From contig CAYGJB010000003.1 of the NCBI GenBank assembly GCA_964350195.1, forward strand, positions 1 through 64,000: a stretch of 64,000 nucleotides of DNA. Reading direction: 5' to 3'. The translations under genes and the position numbers were made by a program. Shown here in pieces: positions 44,454 to 53,357 of this stretch (the first letter of the stretch is position 1; each line of letters opens with the position of its first letter). Under the pieces are notes generated by a model. That model made no database searches and had not been told where the DNA came from. It saw only the letters and a list, made by a program, of their open reading frames with translations. Source of the DNA: JAJCZB01 sp964350195 (GTDB taxonomy: Bacteria > Babelota > Babeliae > Babelales > Vermiphilaceae).

Positions 44454-47171
44454 ATGATACTGCGAATCGTTCTAAAGCTTATTACAGGAATATTACTTGG
44501 ATTTTTGGGCACTCTTTTTCTTGCTCAAACTGATCCTTGGGCACAGTTAAAATTAGAAAAAATAGCACATCACTCATTATCAACGATCTTTAATTGTACT
44601 GTAGTAGGCGATCTTACTTCATGTAATCTTATTTACCCACACGTTACATTTAAAAATTTTAAAATGACAGCTTACGATGGAAGTTGGAGATGGTCTGCCG
44701 ATCAGTATGATTCAGGATTTTCATGGAGTGAGTTTGTTAGAACGGGCGCCATACAGCTCTGGACTCGCCTGAAACGTGTGCATGGAGATTCCTGCGTGCG
44801 AAATAATATGCCGGCTATTCTTCCGCATGTTAATGATTTGATGAAGGGACCAGAGCTACCAGTACCTCTTATAACCGCCTCTGCTGAAATAGGGGAGGCT
44901 ACTTTTGATTTTCATGACGGAGATATCAAAAGTAGCATACAATGGGAATGTAGTGCTAAAAAAGTAGGCTCAGTGTTTCGGTCGCGCTATCGCCTTAAGA
45001 ATGGCATAATAACTCGAAAGGGAGCTTGTTATGTTACGCATCTTGCAGGGAATGTGAGCGTTGATGCTAAGCAGGCAAAAAATCGCGTTGAGTATGATAT
45101 GCATATGAATTTAAAGTGTGCACTTCCTCATCTAGGGGAGTATCCCCTTTGTCTTATTAATGGTAAATGGCAAGATAATAGGGGGCGTTTTCAAATTGAA
45201 AGCGCAGATAGAGCATTTCGTATCAACCCTTTGATAATCGTTGAGAAAGATAATGATTGGCAGCTCAAGGCTCAGGCAACTATTCCTCTTTCATTTCTTT
45301 ATAAATCATTTTCTGATTTAGAGCATTCACCTTTTCAGGGAACAGGGACCTTTCAGTTACAAGGATCGCTTTCCGAGAATGGCGTAATGGAGGGCTATGC
45401 TGTGTGCGAGGATATGCGCCATTCTTGGCTATCTGATAGCTGCGTATGTAATGGAATTTTTACTAAAACAGGGCTAGATTTAAGTGGTTCATGGAATATT
45501 AAAAGCGGCTTGCATCATGCCTGGCGTGGTTTGTTTGATTGGAATCAAAAAAAACAATTAGGTACATTAACCACCACAAATGAATCTACCCTTTCATTTC
45601 CTCAATTAGCGTATTGGTCCATTAAGCCCCATGATGCTCGCTTTAATCTTTTGTATGATCGTAAGGAGAACAGATTAGACTCTTCTTATTATTGTGGCGC
45701 AGTACATGAGTTGAATGATACAAAAATTCAAGCGCGCGGTAATCAGCAGGTTGATAATAATGGAGTTATAACCTGTGATGGGGTGATCGGTGCTCATGCT
45801 TATAGGGCGTTAGGTAGTACCTCATATCCATTTATCACAGAGCTATCTATTAGGCATAACAAAGAAAAAGTTGCAGAAGGTAGTTATAATAAGGCTAAAG
45901 ATCAGTATGAAGCATCAGCCAGTTTTTCAGTGATTCAGATGCTTTGTGATTCACTTTGGAATTATGAGCTTCATGGTGAGGGAAAGCTAAATTGTGATGG
46001 TAATCTGAGAAACAATCTTTTTTCTATGAACTTGTCTTTTGATGATGCCACCGTGCGCCTTCCTCAGACCTACAACTTTTTGAGTAGTGCCTCAATGCGT
46101 GTGAGGGGAGACATTTTAAAGAGGCAGTTTCATATTAATGAGCTTAAGGCAGGGCTGCATAGTGGCGGAATCAGTAGTCCAGAAGGGATAGTGTGGTTTG
46201 ATAATAAATGGATGCCTACTTTTATTCATATACCACTTTTCATTGATCGATGTTTAGTATCAGCAAAACAAGATCTATTTGCTGTTATTTCTGGCAGCGT
46301 ACTTCTTAACAAAAAAAATGAAGATAAAACTGATCTATCGGGCAATATTCTTATAAACCGTGCTCAACTAAAAGAAAACCTTTTTTCTGATCAATTCCAA
46401 AAAAAGCTTTTCTCTTCAATGGCTCGTGATTATAAAGAGCTGCCTTTTACTTGCAATCTTTCTATAGAAACAAAAGAGCCCATTCGTATTGATACACCTT
46501 TTTTAAAAGCGAATGGCAATGTAAATCTACATGTATATGGCTCGCTTGTGGCTCCTTTTATTGAAGGCTTTATTGTAGTACCATCTGGTACCATTGGTTT
46601 TCCCTATAAACCTTTGGAGATTAGTAAAGGAGAAATACATTTTATTAAGGAACAGCCTCTTAATCCGCTTATTGAGCTTACTGCAAAGAATACTGTTAAA
46701 AATCATCACATCACGTTAAGCATAACTGGATCAGTGCAGGACAATATTGTGCTTCTTGAGGCCACTCCTCCGCTCACGCAAGAACAGATCGTTGGACTTT
46801 TAGTAGCAGGCGCTCATGAGGATTCTCTTGATGCATTAATTCCTGCGCTCCTAATGAAAAACGTAACCAACTATATTTTAAGTTCACATAAATCAAATTT
46901 CTTTGATCGTTATATAAAGCCTTGGATGAAACAAGTAAATGTTCATTTAAAACCAAATTTTGGAGATCAGGCTGGCAGAGGAGGGCTTCGGGGTACGCTT
47001 GAAATTACATTAAATGAACGATGGCGTGCCTTAATTGAAAAGAATTTTACGCTTACCGAAGATACTCATTTTGAGCTAGAGTATATTCTTTCTGATGATA
47101 TAACCTTTCGAATGATTCGTGATGAGCGTAGAGATGTGGGTGGAGAAGTAGAAATGAAATGGAAATTTTAG
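44454..47171 (+). CDS. tamB: TamB/AsmA-like envelope protein
   Basis: This 905-residue protein has one N-terminal membrane helix (VLKLITGILLGFLGTLFLA) and a very long beta-rich periplasmic body. Its C-terminus has the TamB (DUF490) signature: GNVNLHVYGSLVAPFIEG, a GTIGFPYKPLEISKGEIHF segment, and PPLTQEQIVGLLVAG. It ends DVGGEVEMKWKF. Relatives bridge the inner and outer membrane and carry lipids or help assemble barrel proteins. It is shorter than E. coli TamB (about 1,250). It lies 91 bases after the pseudopilin; no tamA is seen. Confidence 0.88.
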   Translation: MILRIVLKLITGILLGFLGTLFLAQTDPWAQLKLEKIAHHSLSTIFNCTVVGDLTSCNLIYPHVTFKNFKMTAYDGSWRWSADQYDSGFSWSEFVRTGAIQLWTRLKRVHGDSCVRNNMPAILPHVNDLMKGPELPVPLITASAEIGEATFDFHDGDIKSSIQWECSAKKVGSVFRSRYRLKNGIITRKGACYVTHLAGNVSVDAKQAKNRVEYDMHMNLKCALPHLGEYPLCLINGKWQDNRGRFQIESADRAFRINPLIIVEKDNDWQLKAQATIPLSFLYKSFSDLEHSPFQGTGTFQLQGSLSENGVMEGYAVCEDMRHSWLSDSCVCNGIFTKTGLDLSGSWNIKSGLHHAWRGLFDWNQKKQLGTLTTTNESTLSFPQLAYWSIKPHDARFNLLYDRKENRLDSSYYCGAVHELNDTKIQARGNQQVDNNGVITCDGVIGAHAYRALGSTSYPFITELSIRHNKEKVAEGSYNKAKDQYEASASFSVIQMLCDSLWNYELHGEGKLNCDGNLRNNLFSMNLSFDDATVRLPQTYNFLSSASMRVRGDILKRQFHINELKAGLHSGGISSPEGIVWFDNKWMPTFIHIPLFIDRCLVSAKQDLFAVISGSVLLNKKNEDKTDLSGNILINRAQLKENLFSDQFQKKLFSSMARDYKELPFTCNLSIETKEPIRIDTPFLKANGNVNLHVYGSLVAPFIEGFIVVPSGTIGFPYKPLEISKGEIHFIKEQPLNPLIELTAKNTVKNHHITLSITGSVQDNIVLLEATPPLTQEQIVGLLVAGAHEDSLDALIPALLMKNVTNYILSSHKSNFFDRYIKPWMKQVNVHLKPNFGDQAGRGGLRGTLEITLNERWRALIEKNFTLTEDTHFELEYILSDDITFRMIRDERRDVGGEVEMKWKF

Positions 47172-47202
47172 TTTAAAGTATTAGCTTTAAAAAGGAACGC
47201 TG

Positions 47203-47892
47203 TTGGTTAGATATATATGTCTTTTGTTGTTATTTCAAATTACGGAAGCGAAATTATGTTCATTCGGCAAATCCATGCAACCACCTCCTATGGAACTTGC
47301 ATTTGGTGCACCAAATAGTTTTGGTCGCACGCACTTTATAATTGGGCATCCAGAAGGCCGCTCTGATATAGACGGGCAAGAGTATCACACAAAGCAACAA
47401 CCAATATCGATTCGTGCTTTTTTTTCTCCCGACGATGATGTGCGCAAAGAGCTCGTGAATCTTATTGATCGAGAGCAGAACGCAATTCGTGCTGCGGTAT
47501 ACATTCTTACTGAGCCTGAAATTTCAAAAGCAATCATGCGTGCACGAAAAAGAAATGTACTCGTGGAGCTTGTAACTGATGTGGGATGTTTGAAAGAAAA
47601 ATCAAACAAAGTAAGTATGCTTTGCGATAAAGGGTGCAAACTTTTTGTGTATAATCCACCGGCCAATAATCGTGGCTACAGCTTGATGCATCACAAATTT
47701 GTGCTTTTTTCTTCGAATAATGGGTCATCGTATGTATGGACAGGATCATATAATTTTACGAAAGCGGCAAGCAAATCAAATCAAGAAAATGCGGTGATTA
47801 TTTCAGACAATAAAACATTTGATAAGTTTATGTATCAATTCAAGAGACTTAAGGAGCGCTCTTATCGATATGGAAAATCGAGAAAGCCGTAA
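47203..47892 (+). CDS. Exported phospholipase D-family protein
   Basis: This 229-residue protein has a signal peptide (YICLLLLFQITEA) and one PLD domain. The HKD motif reads MHHKFVLFSSNN, then SYNFTKAASKSNQEN. The upstream ISKAIMRARKRNVLVELVTD is typical of Nuc-like single-domain nucleases and PLD6-type enzymes that act as dimers. It could cut DNA or phospholipids outside the cytoplasm. TTG is the start, with AAAAAGGA upstream. A role toward a host or in nutrient scavenging is inference only. Confidence 0.82.
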   Translation: MVRYICLLLLFQITEAKLCSFGKSMQPPPMELAFGAPNSFGRTHFIIGHPEGRSDIDGQEYHTKQQPISIRAFFSPDDDVRKELVNLIDREQNAIRAAVYILTEPEISKAIMRARKRNVLVELVTDVGCLKEKSNKVSMLCDKGCKLFVYNPPANNRGYSLMHHKFVLFSSNNGSSYVWTGSYNFTKAASKSNQENAVIISDNKTFDKFMYQFKRLKERSYRYGKSRKP

Positions 47893-47993
47893 AAAAGAAT
47901 TTCTAAGGAAGGGTGCTTCACTACTACAATTCCTCCTTAGCTCCGAGTCAATTTATCTCTGATTGTTAAAAATTGCAAGGGGAAAAATATAAT

Positions 47994-48959
47994 TTATTTT
48001 TCCCGTTTTTTTCTGAGGCTTTTGATCAAAATTTGCATATCTTCTGGAACTTTTCTCTCAAAAGAATAAGCTTTCCCCTCAAAAATGAATGAAAGATTGT
48101 GTGCGTGAAGTGCTTGTCGTTTGATTAGTTTAGATTTTTTTCCATACACAGGATCGCCAATGAGCGGATGTCCTATCGCTGCGAAGTGGACGCGAATCTG
48201 ATGTGTTCTTCCGGTGACGGGCTTTACTTCAACCAATGCTGCATCATCAAAATATTCAAGAACACGATATTTAGTTGTGGCATCACGCATTTTAACTGAA
48301 CGTCCAGGGTGTACTTTTGTGGACATTTTTGTTTTGGTTATTTGATCCCTTCCGATGGGAAGATCGATAACTCCTGATGGGTTCGGGTTCCCTTCCACGA
48401 TTGCATGATACGTTTTATCTATAGTGCGTTCTCGAAAGAGATCACCAAAAGTACTATGCGCATGATTGGTTCGTGGAATCACTAGTATGCCAGATGTATC
48501 TTTATCAAGACGGTGTACGATCCCAGGCCGATCAACATAGCCAACATTTTCAATAGAAGAGTAGTGAACCAATAACCAATCTACGAGTGTGGCAGCTGTA
48601 CTCTGCATAGAAGGAGGATGCACGAGAAGCCCAGCAGGTTTATGTACAATTAAAAAATGAGGATGAGTGAATAATACTTCTATCGCAAGATCTCGTTCTT
48701 GTAATGCTCCTACTTGTACATCTCGAGGAGCAGGAAACTTAATGGAAACAGTATCCCCTTCTTTGAGAGTTGCTCCAGCTTTAGTTATGGTAGTGCCGTT
48801 GAGTTGAATTTGGCCATCATCGATAAGACGACTAAAAAAAGAACGAGAATAAAGTGGAAAATTGCTTGCGATAAATTTATCAAGACGTTTGCCGTCGTAC
48901 TCTCTGGGAACATGAAGAACGAAATGGCTGTTTGGCTCCACCAAGCTATTCATGCTCAT
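47994..48959 (-). CDS. rluD: 23S rRNA pseudouridine synthase, RluD type
   Basis: This is an RluA-family pseudouridine synthase. An N-terminal S4 domain spans about residues 15-75 (KRLDKFIASNFPLYSRSF). The catalytic motif is HRLDKDTSGIL with the active aspartate, and TGRTHQIRVHFA is the conserved C-terminal motif. Length (321) with an S4 domain fits RluD, which modifies helix 69 of 23S rRNA. AGGAACGTA precedes ATG. Confidence 0.94.
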   Translation of the reverse strand: MSMNSLVEPNSHFVLHVPREYDGKRLDKFIASNFPLYSRSFFSRLIDDGQIQLNGTTITKAGATLKEGDTVSIKFPAPRDVQVGALQERDLAIEVLFTHPHFLIVHKPAGLLVHPPSMQSTAATLVDWLLVHYSSIENVGYVDRPGIVHRLDKDTSGILVIPRTNHAHSTFGDLFRERTIDKTYHAIVEGNPNPSGVIDLPIGRDQITKTKMSTKVHPGRSVKMRDATTKYRVLEYFDDAALVEVKPVTGRTHQIRVHFAAIGHPLIGDPVYGKKSKLIKRQALHAHNLSFIFEGKAYSFERKVPEDMQILIKSLRKKREK

Positions 48960-49071
48960 TACGTTCCTATCTCGTTTCTATTCATCAAAATCATTATAAA
49001 ATACTCCATTAGTTAGAAATAGTAACCTAAAGGCCTTTAAAGTCAAATGGAAAGGTTTCGGTTGCGGCTCT

Positions 49072-49100
49072 TTGATTCCCTCGGTACACTGAGATATACC
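49072..49100 (+). promoter_or_regulatory. Candidate mgtE promoter
   Basis: TTGATT (49072-49077) and TATACC (49095-49100) with 17-base spacing, about 40 bases before the coding start. I see no M-box-like riboswitch in the short leader. Confidence 0.5.
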
Positions 49101-49139
49101 AATCTGAGCTTTTAATCGATATGATGCAGGAGCATGGCC

Positions 49140-50516
49140 ATGAACAGAGAGCGAATATTCGCTGAAGTGCAGGACAATCTTGAAGCAGTAATAACTCGAA
49201 ACTCTGCTTTAGGTGAATCTTTGTGGGAGGCATTTATTTCGCTTCATCCTGCAGACATAGCTGACTTTCTAGGATCAGTGACTAAAGTGCAGACGCAACA
49301 CCTTTTTGCGCACATGCCTAAGAAACTTAAAATAGCTGTATTTGAAGAGCTTTCTGAGCTTATGCAGGTTATGGTGTTAGAAGCGCTAGATGATTCTGAG
49401 AAGATTGAGGCGTTTCGAACAATGCCGGCTGATGAGCTTGCGGATTTGTTTGATCATTTATCTGATGAAGATCTTAAAAAATATTTGAGTATGCTCGCCA
49501 AAGATATTCGTGAGCATGTACTTTCATTGCTTCAATTTGAGCCCGATTCTGCTGGCGGTATCATGACCACCGATGTCGTTACTATTATGGGAGGGTTTAC
49601 GGTTGATCAAAGTATCAAGCTGCTACAGCGTATGCAGCCCAATAGAGACATTCATCAGCAAATCTTTGTTATTGATAAAGATCATAATCTCCTTGGGCAC
49701 ATTAACTTAGAAGACCTTGTACTACACAAACCACAAGAGCGTATAGATGCTTTTTTGAAGAAAAATGAGCTAGTGGTGCGTGCAAACGAAGATCAAGAGC
49801 AGGTGGCTAAAGAAATGGTTCACTATGGCCTCATTTCAGTGCCTGTTGTGAGTGAAAGTAATAAATTTCTTGGGGTGATTTCCACAGAAGAGCTGGTTGA
49901 TGTCTTAATGGAAGAGGCCACTGAAGATGTGCAGCGTATGGCATCCTTACCTCCGATGAAATACCCTTATTTTGAAATTTCTTTTTTACGACTTCTGTAT
50001 CTTCGGAGCTATGTGCTCATTGCACTTATGGTTGCAGAATCGTTTTCAGGTACTCTGCTTCGTTCGTATGAAGAAGTAATGAAAATGGGAATTCTTGTTT
50101 CATTCTTACCTATCCTTATGAGTGCCGGAGGTAATAGCGGAAGCCAAACTTCAGCCGTTGTGATTCAAGGAATGGCATCAGGAGATATTACTATTGCCAA
50201 TATGGCTCGTTTACTTCGTCGTGAATTTTTAATTTCTAGTACGCTGGGCGTGATTCTCGGTGGGCTTTCTTTTGCTCGCGCTCATCTCGTTGGTGGTTCC
50301 ATGATGGAATGCTTAGCCATAAGTCTTTCTTTAGGGGTGATCGTGATTCTTTCCTCCATGCTTGGCAATGTGATTCCGTTTGTACTTAAAAAGTTTAATA
50401 TCGATCCAGCCTTTTCAGCAGGCCCCCTATTGGCCACGTTGATGGATATTTTGGGTATTTTGATCTACTGCCATGTGAGTGATATGTTTTTAAGATCTGT
50501 TGCACAAGTTCATTAA
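49140..50516 (+). CDS. mgtE: Magnesium transporter MgtE
   Basis: MgtE is a Mg2+ channel gated by cytoplasmic magnesium. An N-terminal helical domain is followed by paired CBS domains (about residues 135-260; SAGGIMTTDVVTIMGGFTVDQSI and VSVPVV-type strands). The five-helix membrane domain has the family motif SAGGNSGSQTSAVVIQGMA and, near the end, DPAFSAGPLLATLMDI. ATG 49140 is preferred to ATG 49134 because AGGAG ends only one base before 49134. mscS follows eight bases later. Confidence 0.95.
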   Translation: MNRERIFAEVQDNLEAVITRNSALGESLWEAFISLHPADIADFLGSVTKVQTQHLFAHMPKKLKIAVFEELSELMQVMVLEALDDSEKIEAFRTMPADELADLFDHLSDEDLKKYLSMLAKDIREHVLSLLQFEPDSAGGIMTTDVVTIMGGFTVDQSIKLLQRMQPNRDIHQQIFVIDKDHNLLGHINLEDLVLHKPQERIDAFLKKNELVVRANEDQEQVAKEMVHYGLISVPVVSESNKFLGVISTEELVDVLMEEATEDVQRMASLPPMKYPYFEISFLRLLYLRSYVLIALMVAESFSGTLLRSYEEVMKMGILVSFLPILMSAGGNSGSQTSAVVIQGMASGDITIANMARLLRREFLISSTLGVILGGLSFARAHLVGGSMMECLAISLSLGVIVILSSMLGNVIPFVLKKFNIDPAFSAGPLLATLMDILGILIYCHVSDMFLRSVAQVH

Positions 50517-50524
50517 GGGCGAAT

Positions 50525-51310
50525 ATGAATTTACATCTATTAACTCCCTTCTCCGAAACAATTTTTTTAGTATTAAAATGGATTTTTGCCTTAGGCGTGG
50601 CTGTTATTGGCTATATTATAATACGTTTGGCTGTTTTTTATGTAATGAGGTCTGTGAGTAAGCACATACCTTCTTATTTAAGTGGGCTTATTAATTATAT
50701 CCTCATATATGGACTATATGGGCTATTGGCTATGACTATATTGCAGACGGCAGGGGTGAATCTTTCAGCCTTTATTGCTGCTGCAGGAGTAACCGGTGTT
50801 GCACTTGGTTTTGCAGCGCAAACAAGTCTATCAAATATTATTAGTGGCATTATGTTGTTATTCGAGCAGTCTTTTAATGAAGATGATTTGATTGTGTGTG
50901 ATGGGTTGCAAGGAAGGGTTGATTCTATTGGCTTGCTTTCTATTACTTTAAAAACTTCTGATAACCAAACTATTCGTATACCAAATGAGCGCCTGATTAG
51001 GGCTAATGTAACTAATAAAAGCTCTTTTAAAAATAGGCGTATAAGCTTTATTGCTTCTATTGATCCTCAAAAGCAAAGCGTTGAAAATGCTTTTAGTTTG
51101 CTTGTGGATTGCGCTAGTGGGTTTTCCTATAGAATAAAATCAAAGGACGCAAATATCATTTTTGATGCTTCTTCACCATATGCTGTTGGTGTTACCATTC
51201 ATATATGGGTTTTGAGTAAAGAAGTAATAGCAGCAAAATCGGCTTTTGTGCAAGAAAGTAGTGATAGAATCTTAAAAGCTGGCTATCATATTTATATAAG
51301 TGCTAAGTAA
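50525..51310 (+). CDS. mscS: MscS-family mechanosensitive channel
   Basis: This is a small-conductance mechanosensitive channel that vents solutes on osmotic downshock. Three membrane helices precede the pore-lining TM3 region AAAGVTGVALGFAAQTSLSN, a Gly/Ala-rich helix typical of MscS. The beta domain (DGLQGRVDSIGLLSITLKTSDNQ, IRIPNERLI) follows. Length is 261 residues. It sits eight bases after mgtE and is probably cotranscribed. Confidence 0.93.
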   Translation: MNLHLLTPFSETIFLVLKWIFALGVAVIGYIIIRLAVFYVMRSVSKHIPSYLSGLINYILIYGLYGLLAMTILQTAGVNLSAFIAAAGVTGVALGFAAQTSLSNIISGIMLLFEQSFNEDDLIVCDGLQGRVDSIGLLSITLKTSDNQTIRIPNERLIRANVTNKSSFKNRRISFIASIDPQKQSVENAFSLLVDCASGFSYRIKSKDANIIFDASSPYAVGVTIHIWVLSKEVIAAKSAFVQESSDRILKAGYHIYISAK

Positions 51311-51416
51311 AATAAAGCTTTATTTGTCTTTTTTTGGCTTATTTTCTTGACAATCGGGCCTTCGCCGGATACCTTTTTATAGTATCATTTCTGATCATTT
51401 GAAATAAAAATTGTGT

Positions 51417-51492
51417 GAGCCGCTAGCTCAGCTGGTAGAGCAACAGCCTTTTAAGCTGTGGGTCGATGGTTCGAATCCATCGCGGCTCACCA
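51417..51492 (+). tRNA. tRNA-Lys(TTT)
   Basis: The 76-nt cloverleaf has acceptor GAGCCGC/GCGGCTC, D-arm GCTCAGCTGGTAGAGC, anticodon stem ACAGC/GCTGT with loop CTTTTAA (anticodon TTT) and T-arm GATGGTTCGAATCCATC. CCA is encoded. Confidence 0.97.
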
Positions 51493-51544
51493 TTTATTTT
51501 CTTAAAAATTAAATGATTAATTTTTCTCTTCTTGAAAATTTCGC

Positions 51545-51622
51545 GTCCCTATCGTCTAGCCTGGTCTAGGACGTCGCCCTTTCACGGCGAAAACAGGGGT
51601 TCAAATCCCCTTAGGGACGCCA
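51545..51622 (+). tRNA. tRNA-Glu(TTC), integration target
   Basis: The 78-nt cloverleaf has acceptor GTCCCTA/TAGGGAC, anticodon stem TCGCC/GGCGA with loop CTTTCAC (anticodon TTC) and T-arm GGGGTTCAAATCCCC, with encoded CCA. The convergent recombinase gene ends inside its acceptor arm, so its 3' end is likely the attachment site of the neighbouring element. Confidence 0.97.
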
Positions 51623-53077
51623 ATTTCCAGTTTTTGATGATTCGAGTATAAGATCGTAGGGCTTTCGCAGCTCTAGATCGAGGATTCGGTCATTTAAAAA
51701 GCAGTTCGAAAATAACTTCTGTGCAAATCTTCGCTTTTGTTCATGTTTTGCGTTTTGAAACGTAGTAGTCGCATTTTTTGCGAGTTCTAGAATTAGGTTG
51801 GCATTTTTCAGGTAGCTTGTATCTGTCTTTTGATGTTCGCTTAATTGGATGGAGAGATTTTCTTTATCGAGCATCCATCGTTTTGTTTGTCTGTCCCAAA
51901 ACTCTTCGCTGATCTTTCCATCAAGCTTATCCAGATAGGCCTGATCAATTCGATTTTCAATAACAGTGATTTGTTTTTCTATCTGCTGAGCTGAATGGTT
52001 ATGATATTCAAAGGTCTCATGCATTTTTTCTTGAAGTTCTCCTAAAACCATATTCTGTATATCATCTGTTACTTTAAACCCTGATAGTAGCTCCAGGATC
52101 TGTTCTTCTATGAGCTCTTCTCGTACATATGGCTGCCCGCAATTCCCTTTATAACCAGAGCAATGATAGTAAATATACTTTCCTTTTTGGATCTGAGCAG
52201 TTATTGAAAATCCACATATTCCACAATTGATAAGATTGGTAAATGCAAAGAGATCTTTGCGTGATTTGTACTTATTTGGCTTGGTCAAAACAGCTTGCAC
52301 TTCTCTATAGAGCTCTTTGTTGATGAGGGGCTCATGCTGAGCATTTTCATACTTTTTGCCCTTCCAGTAAAATACACCCGTATAGAATTCATTTTTAAGA
52401 ATCACCTCAACCGTATGCTTATAGAAATTTTTGCCATTACGGTAAATCATCCCATCATCGAGCATTTTCTTTTTAAGAGAAAGAAGAGAGTAATGCCCTG
52501 TAGCATAGAGCTCAAACATTTTTTTAATATAGGGTGCGCTGCTAGGATCTGGCTTTAAAACCCTTTTGCCATTCTCCTCAACATTGAGGTAGCCATAGGG
52601 TGCAAATGATGGATAGATTCCCTGTTCGGCTTTTTCCAGCATTCCTTTTTTAGTTTCTTCCGAGAGGTTATCAATATGGTTTTTTGCCATAAGAGCTTTA
52701 AAACCAAATACGAATTTTTCATGGGAACGAGAATCCTTACCGAGCAATGAATTTTCTGTAACCAAATGAATGATGAAATTTTCGTATTCCATCATCTTAT
52801 CAATAAGAGCATAGTCGCTGACATTGCGTAGCAACCGGTCTGTTTTTTCAACTAAAATATGTTTTACGAGTTTATTAGATCGAGCGAACTTAATCATAGC
52901 GTTAAATTGAGTACGACCAGATTTTTTTGCCGTTTCAATATCAACAAATTCTTCAATAATTCTAAACTCTTTTTTCTTGGCATATTCCTTTAGAATCTTT
53001 TTTTGAGCAGGGACAGAAAAGCCCTCAATCTCTTGTTCTTTGGATGACACACGTACATAGATGAGCGCTTTTTCCAT
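51611..53077 (-). CDS. Large serine site-specific recombinase
   Basis: This is an integrase/excisionase of the large serine recombinase family. The N-terminal resolvase domain begins KALIYVRVSSKEQE, with the nucleophile serine in RVSS. A recombinase domain follows (APYGYLNVEENGKRVL). The zinc domain has CGIC then CSGYKGNC, as in phage integrases, and a coiled-coil region completes the protein (QQIEKQITVIENRIDQ). The last codons (W-R-P-stop) are tRNA-Glu acceptor sequence. ATG 53077 is chosen; it lies four bases after the RHH stop. 488 residues. Confidence 0.93.
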   Translation of the reverse strand: MEKALIYVRVSSKEQEIEGFSVPAQKKILKEYAKKKEFRIIEEFVDIETAKKSGRTQFNAMIKFARSNKLVKHILVEKTDRLLRNVSDYALIDKMMEYENFIIHLVTENSLLGKDSRSHEKFVFGFKALMAKNHIDNLSEETKKGMLEKAEQGIYPSFAPYGYLNVEENGKRVLKPDPSSAPYIKKMFELYATGHYSLLSLKKKMLDDGMIYRNGKNFYKHTVEVILKNEFYTGVFYWKGKKYENAQHEPLINKELYREVQAVLTKPNKYKSRKDLFAFTNLINCGICGFSITAQIQKGKYIYYHCSGYKGNCGQPYVREELIEEQILELLSGFKVTDDIQNMVLGELQEKMHETFEYHNHSAQQIEKQITVIENRIDQAYLDKLDGKISEEFWDRQTKRWMLDKENLSIQLSEHQKTDTSYLKNANLILELAKNATTTFQNAKHEQKRRFAQKLFSNCFLNDRILDLELRKPYDLILESSKTGNWRP

Positions 53078-53081
53078 AACT

Positions 53082-53267
53082 CTATAATTCCAGGCTAAGC
53101 AGAGATTGTTTTGTTGTTTTATTGGCTTCTTTGAGTGTTTTTTCAATTGATTCTATTACAAGTTTCCGCATGCTCTTATGTTGTAAAATTGCGATTGTTT
53201 TGATCTTTTTTTGCAAATCTATAGGCAGATCTATTGTTATTCTTACTAATTTGTTTTCTTTATTCAT
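53082..53267 (-). CDS. Ribbon-helix-helix DNA-binding protein
   Basis: This 61-residue protein starts MNKENKLVRITIDLPIDLQK, the beta strand and first helix of a CopG/MetJ/Arc-type ribbon-helix-helix. The second helix is MRKLVIESIEKTLKEA. It dimerises and binds DNA. Placed just upstream of the recombinase and divergent from 53358, it is a likely regulator of both directions. It could instead be the antitoxin of a toxin-antitoxin pair, but no adjacent toxin is seen. Confidence 0.8.
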   Translation of the reverse strand: MNKENKLVRITIDLPIDLQKKIKTIAILQHKSMRKLVIESIEKTLKEANKTTKQSLLSLEL

Positions 53268-53357
53268 TGTATTTACCTCTTAATTATTATGTTTTTTGGT
53301 ATATTCAGTATATCAGTAAATGCTGAAATTATAATGTGATTATTTAAAGAGGTAATT
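53268..53357. promoter_or_regulatory. Divergent control region with dyad
   Basis: The 90-base gap has matching ribosome-binding sites at both ends (TACCTCTT on the left, AAGAGGTA on the right). TATAAT at 53330-53335 is a good -10 for the rightward gene. TTCAG and CTGAA near 53304-53327 form a dyad, and CAGTATATCAGTA is a short internal direct repeat. This is a plausible operator for the RHH protein. Confidence 0.5.

Noticed and set aside
47903..47945. Hairpin after the PLD gene
   Set aside because: CTAAGGAAGG and CCTCCTTAG only partly pair and no T tract follows, so I do not call a terminator.
48960..49133. Magnesium riboswitch (M-box) before mgtE
   Set aside because: The leader after the likely promoter is only about 40 bases, and no multi-helix conserved core is visible.
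53082..53267. Type II toxin-antitoxin pair
   Set aside because: The RHH protein looks like an antitoxin, but the neighbours are a recombinase and a 332-residue orphan, not a small toxin.
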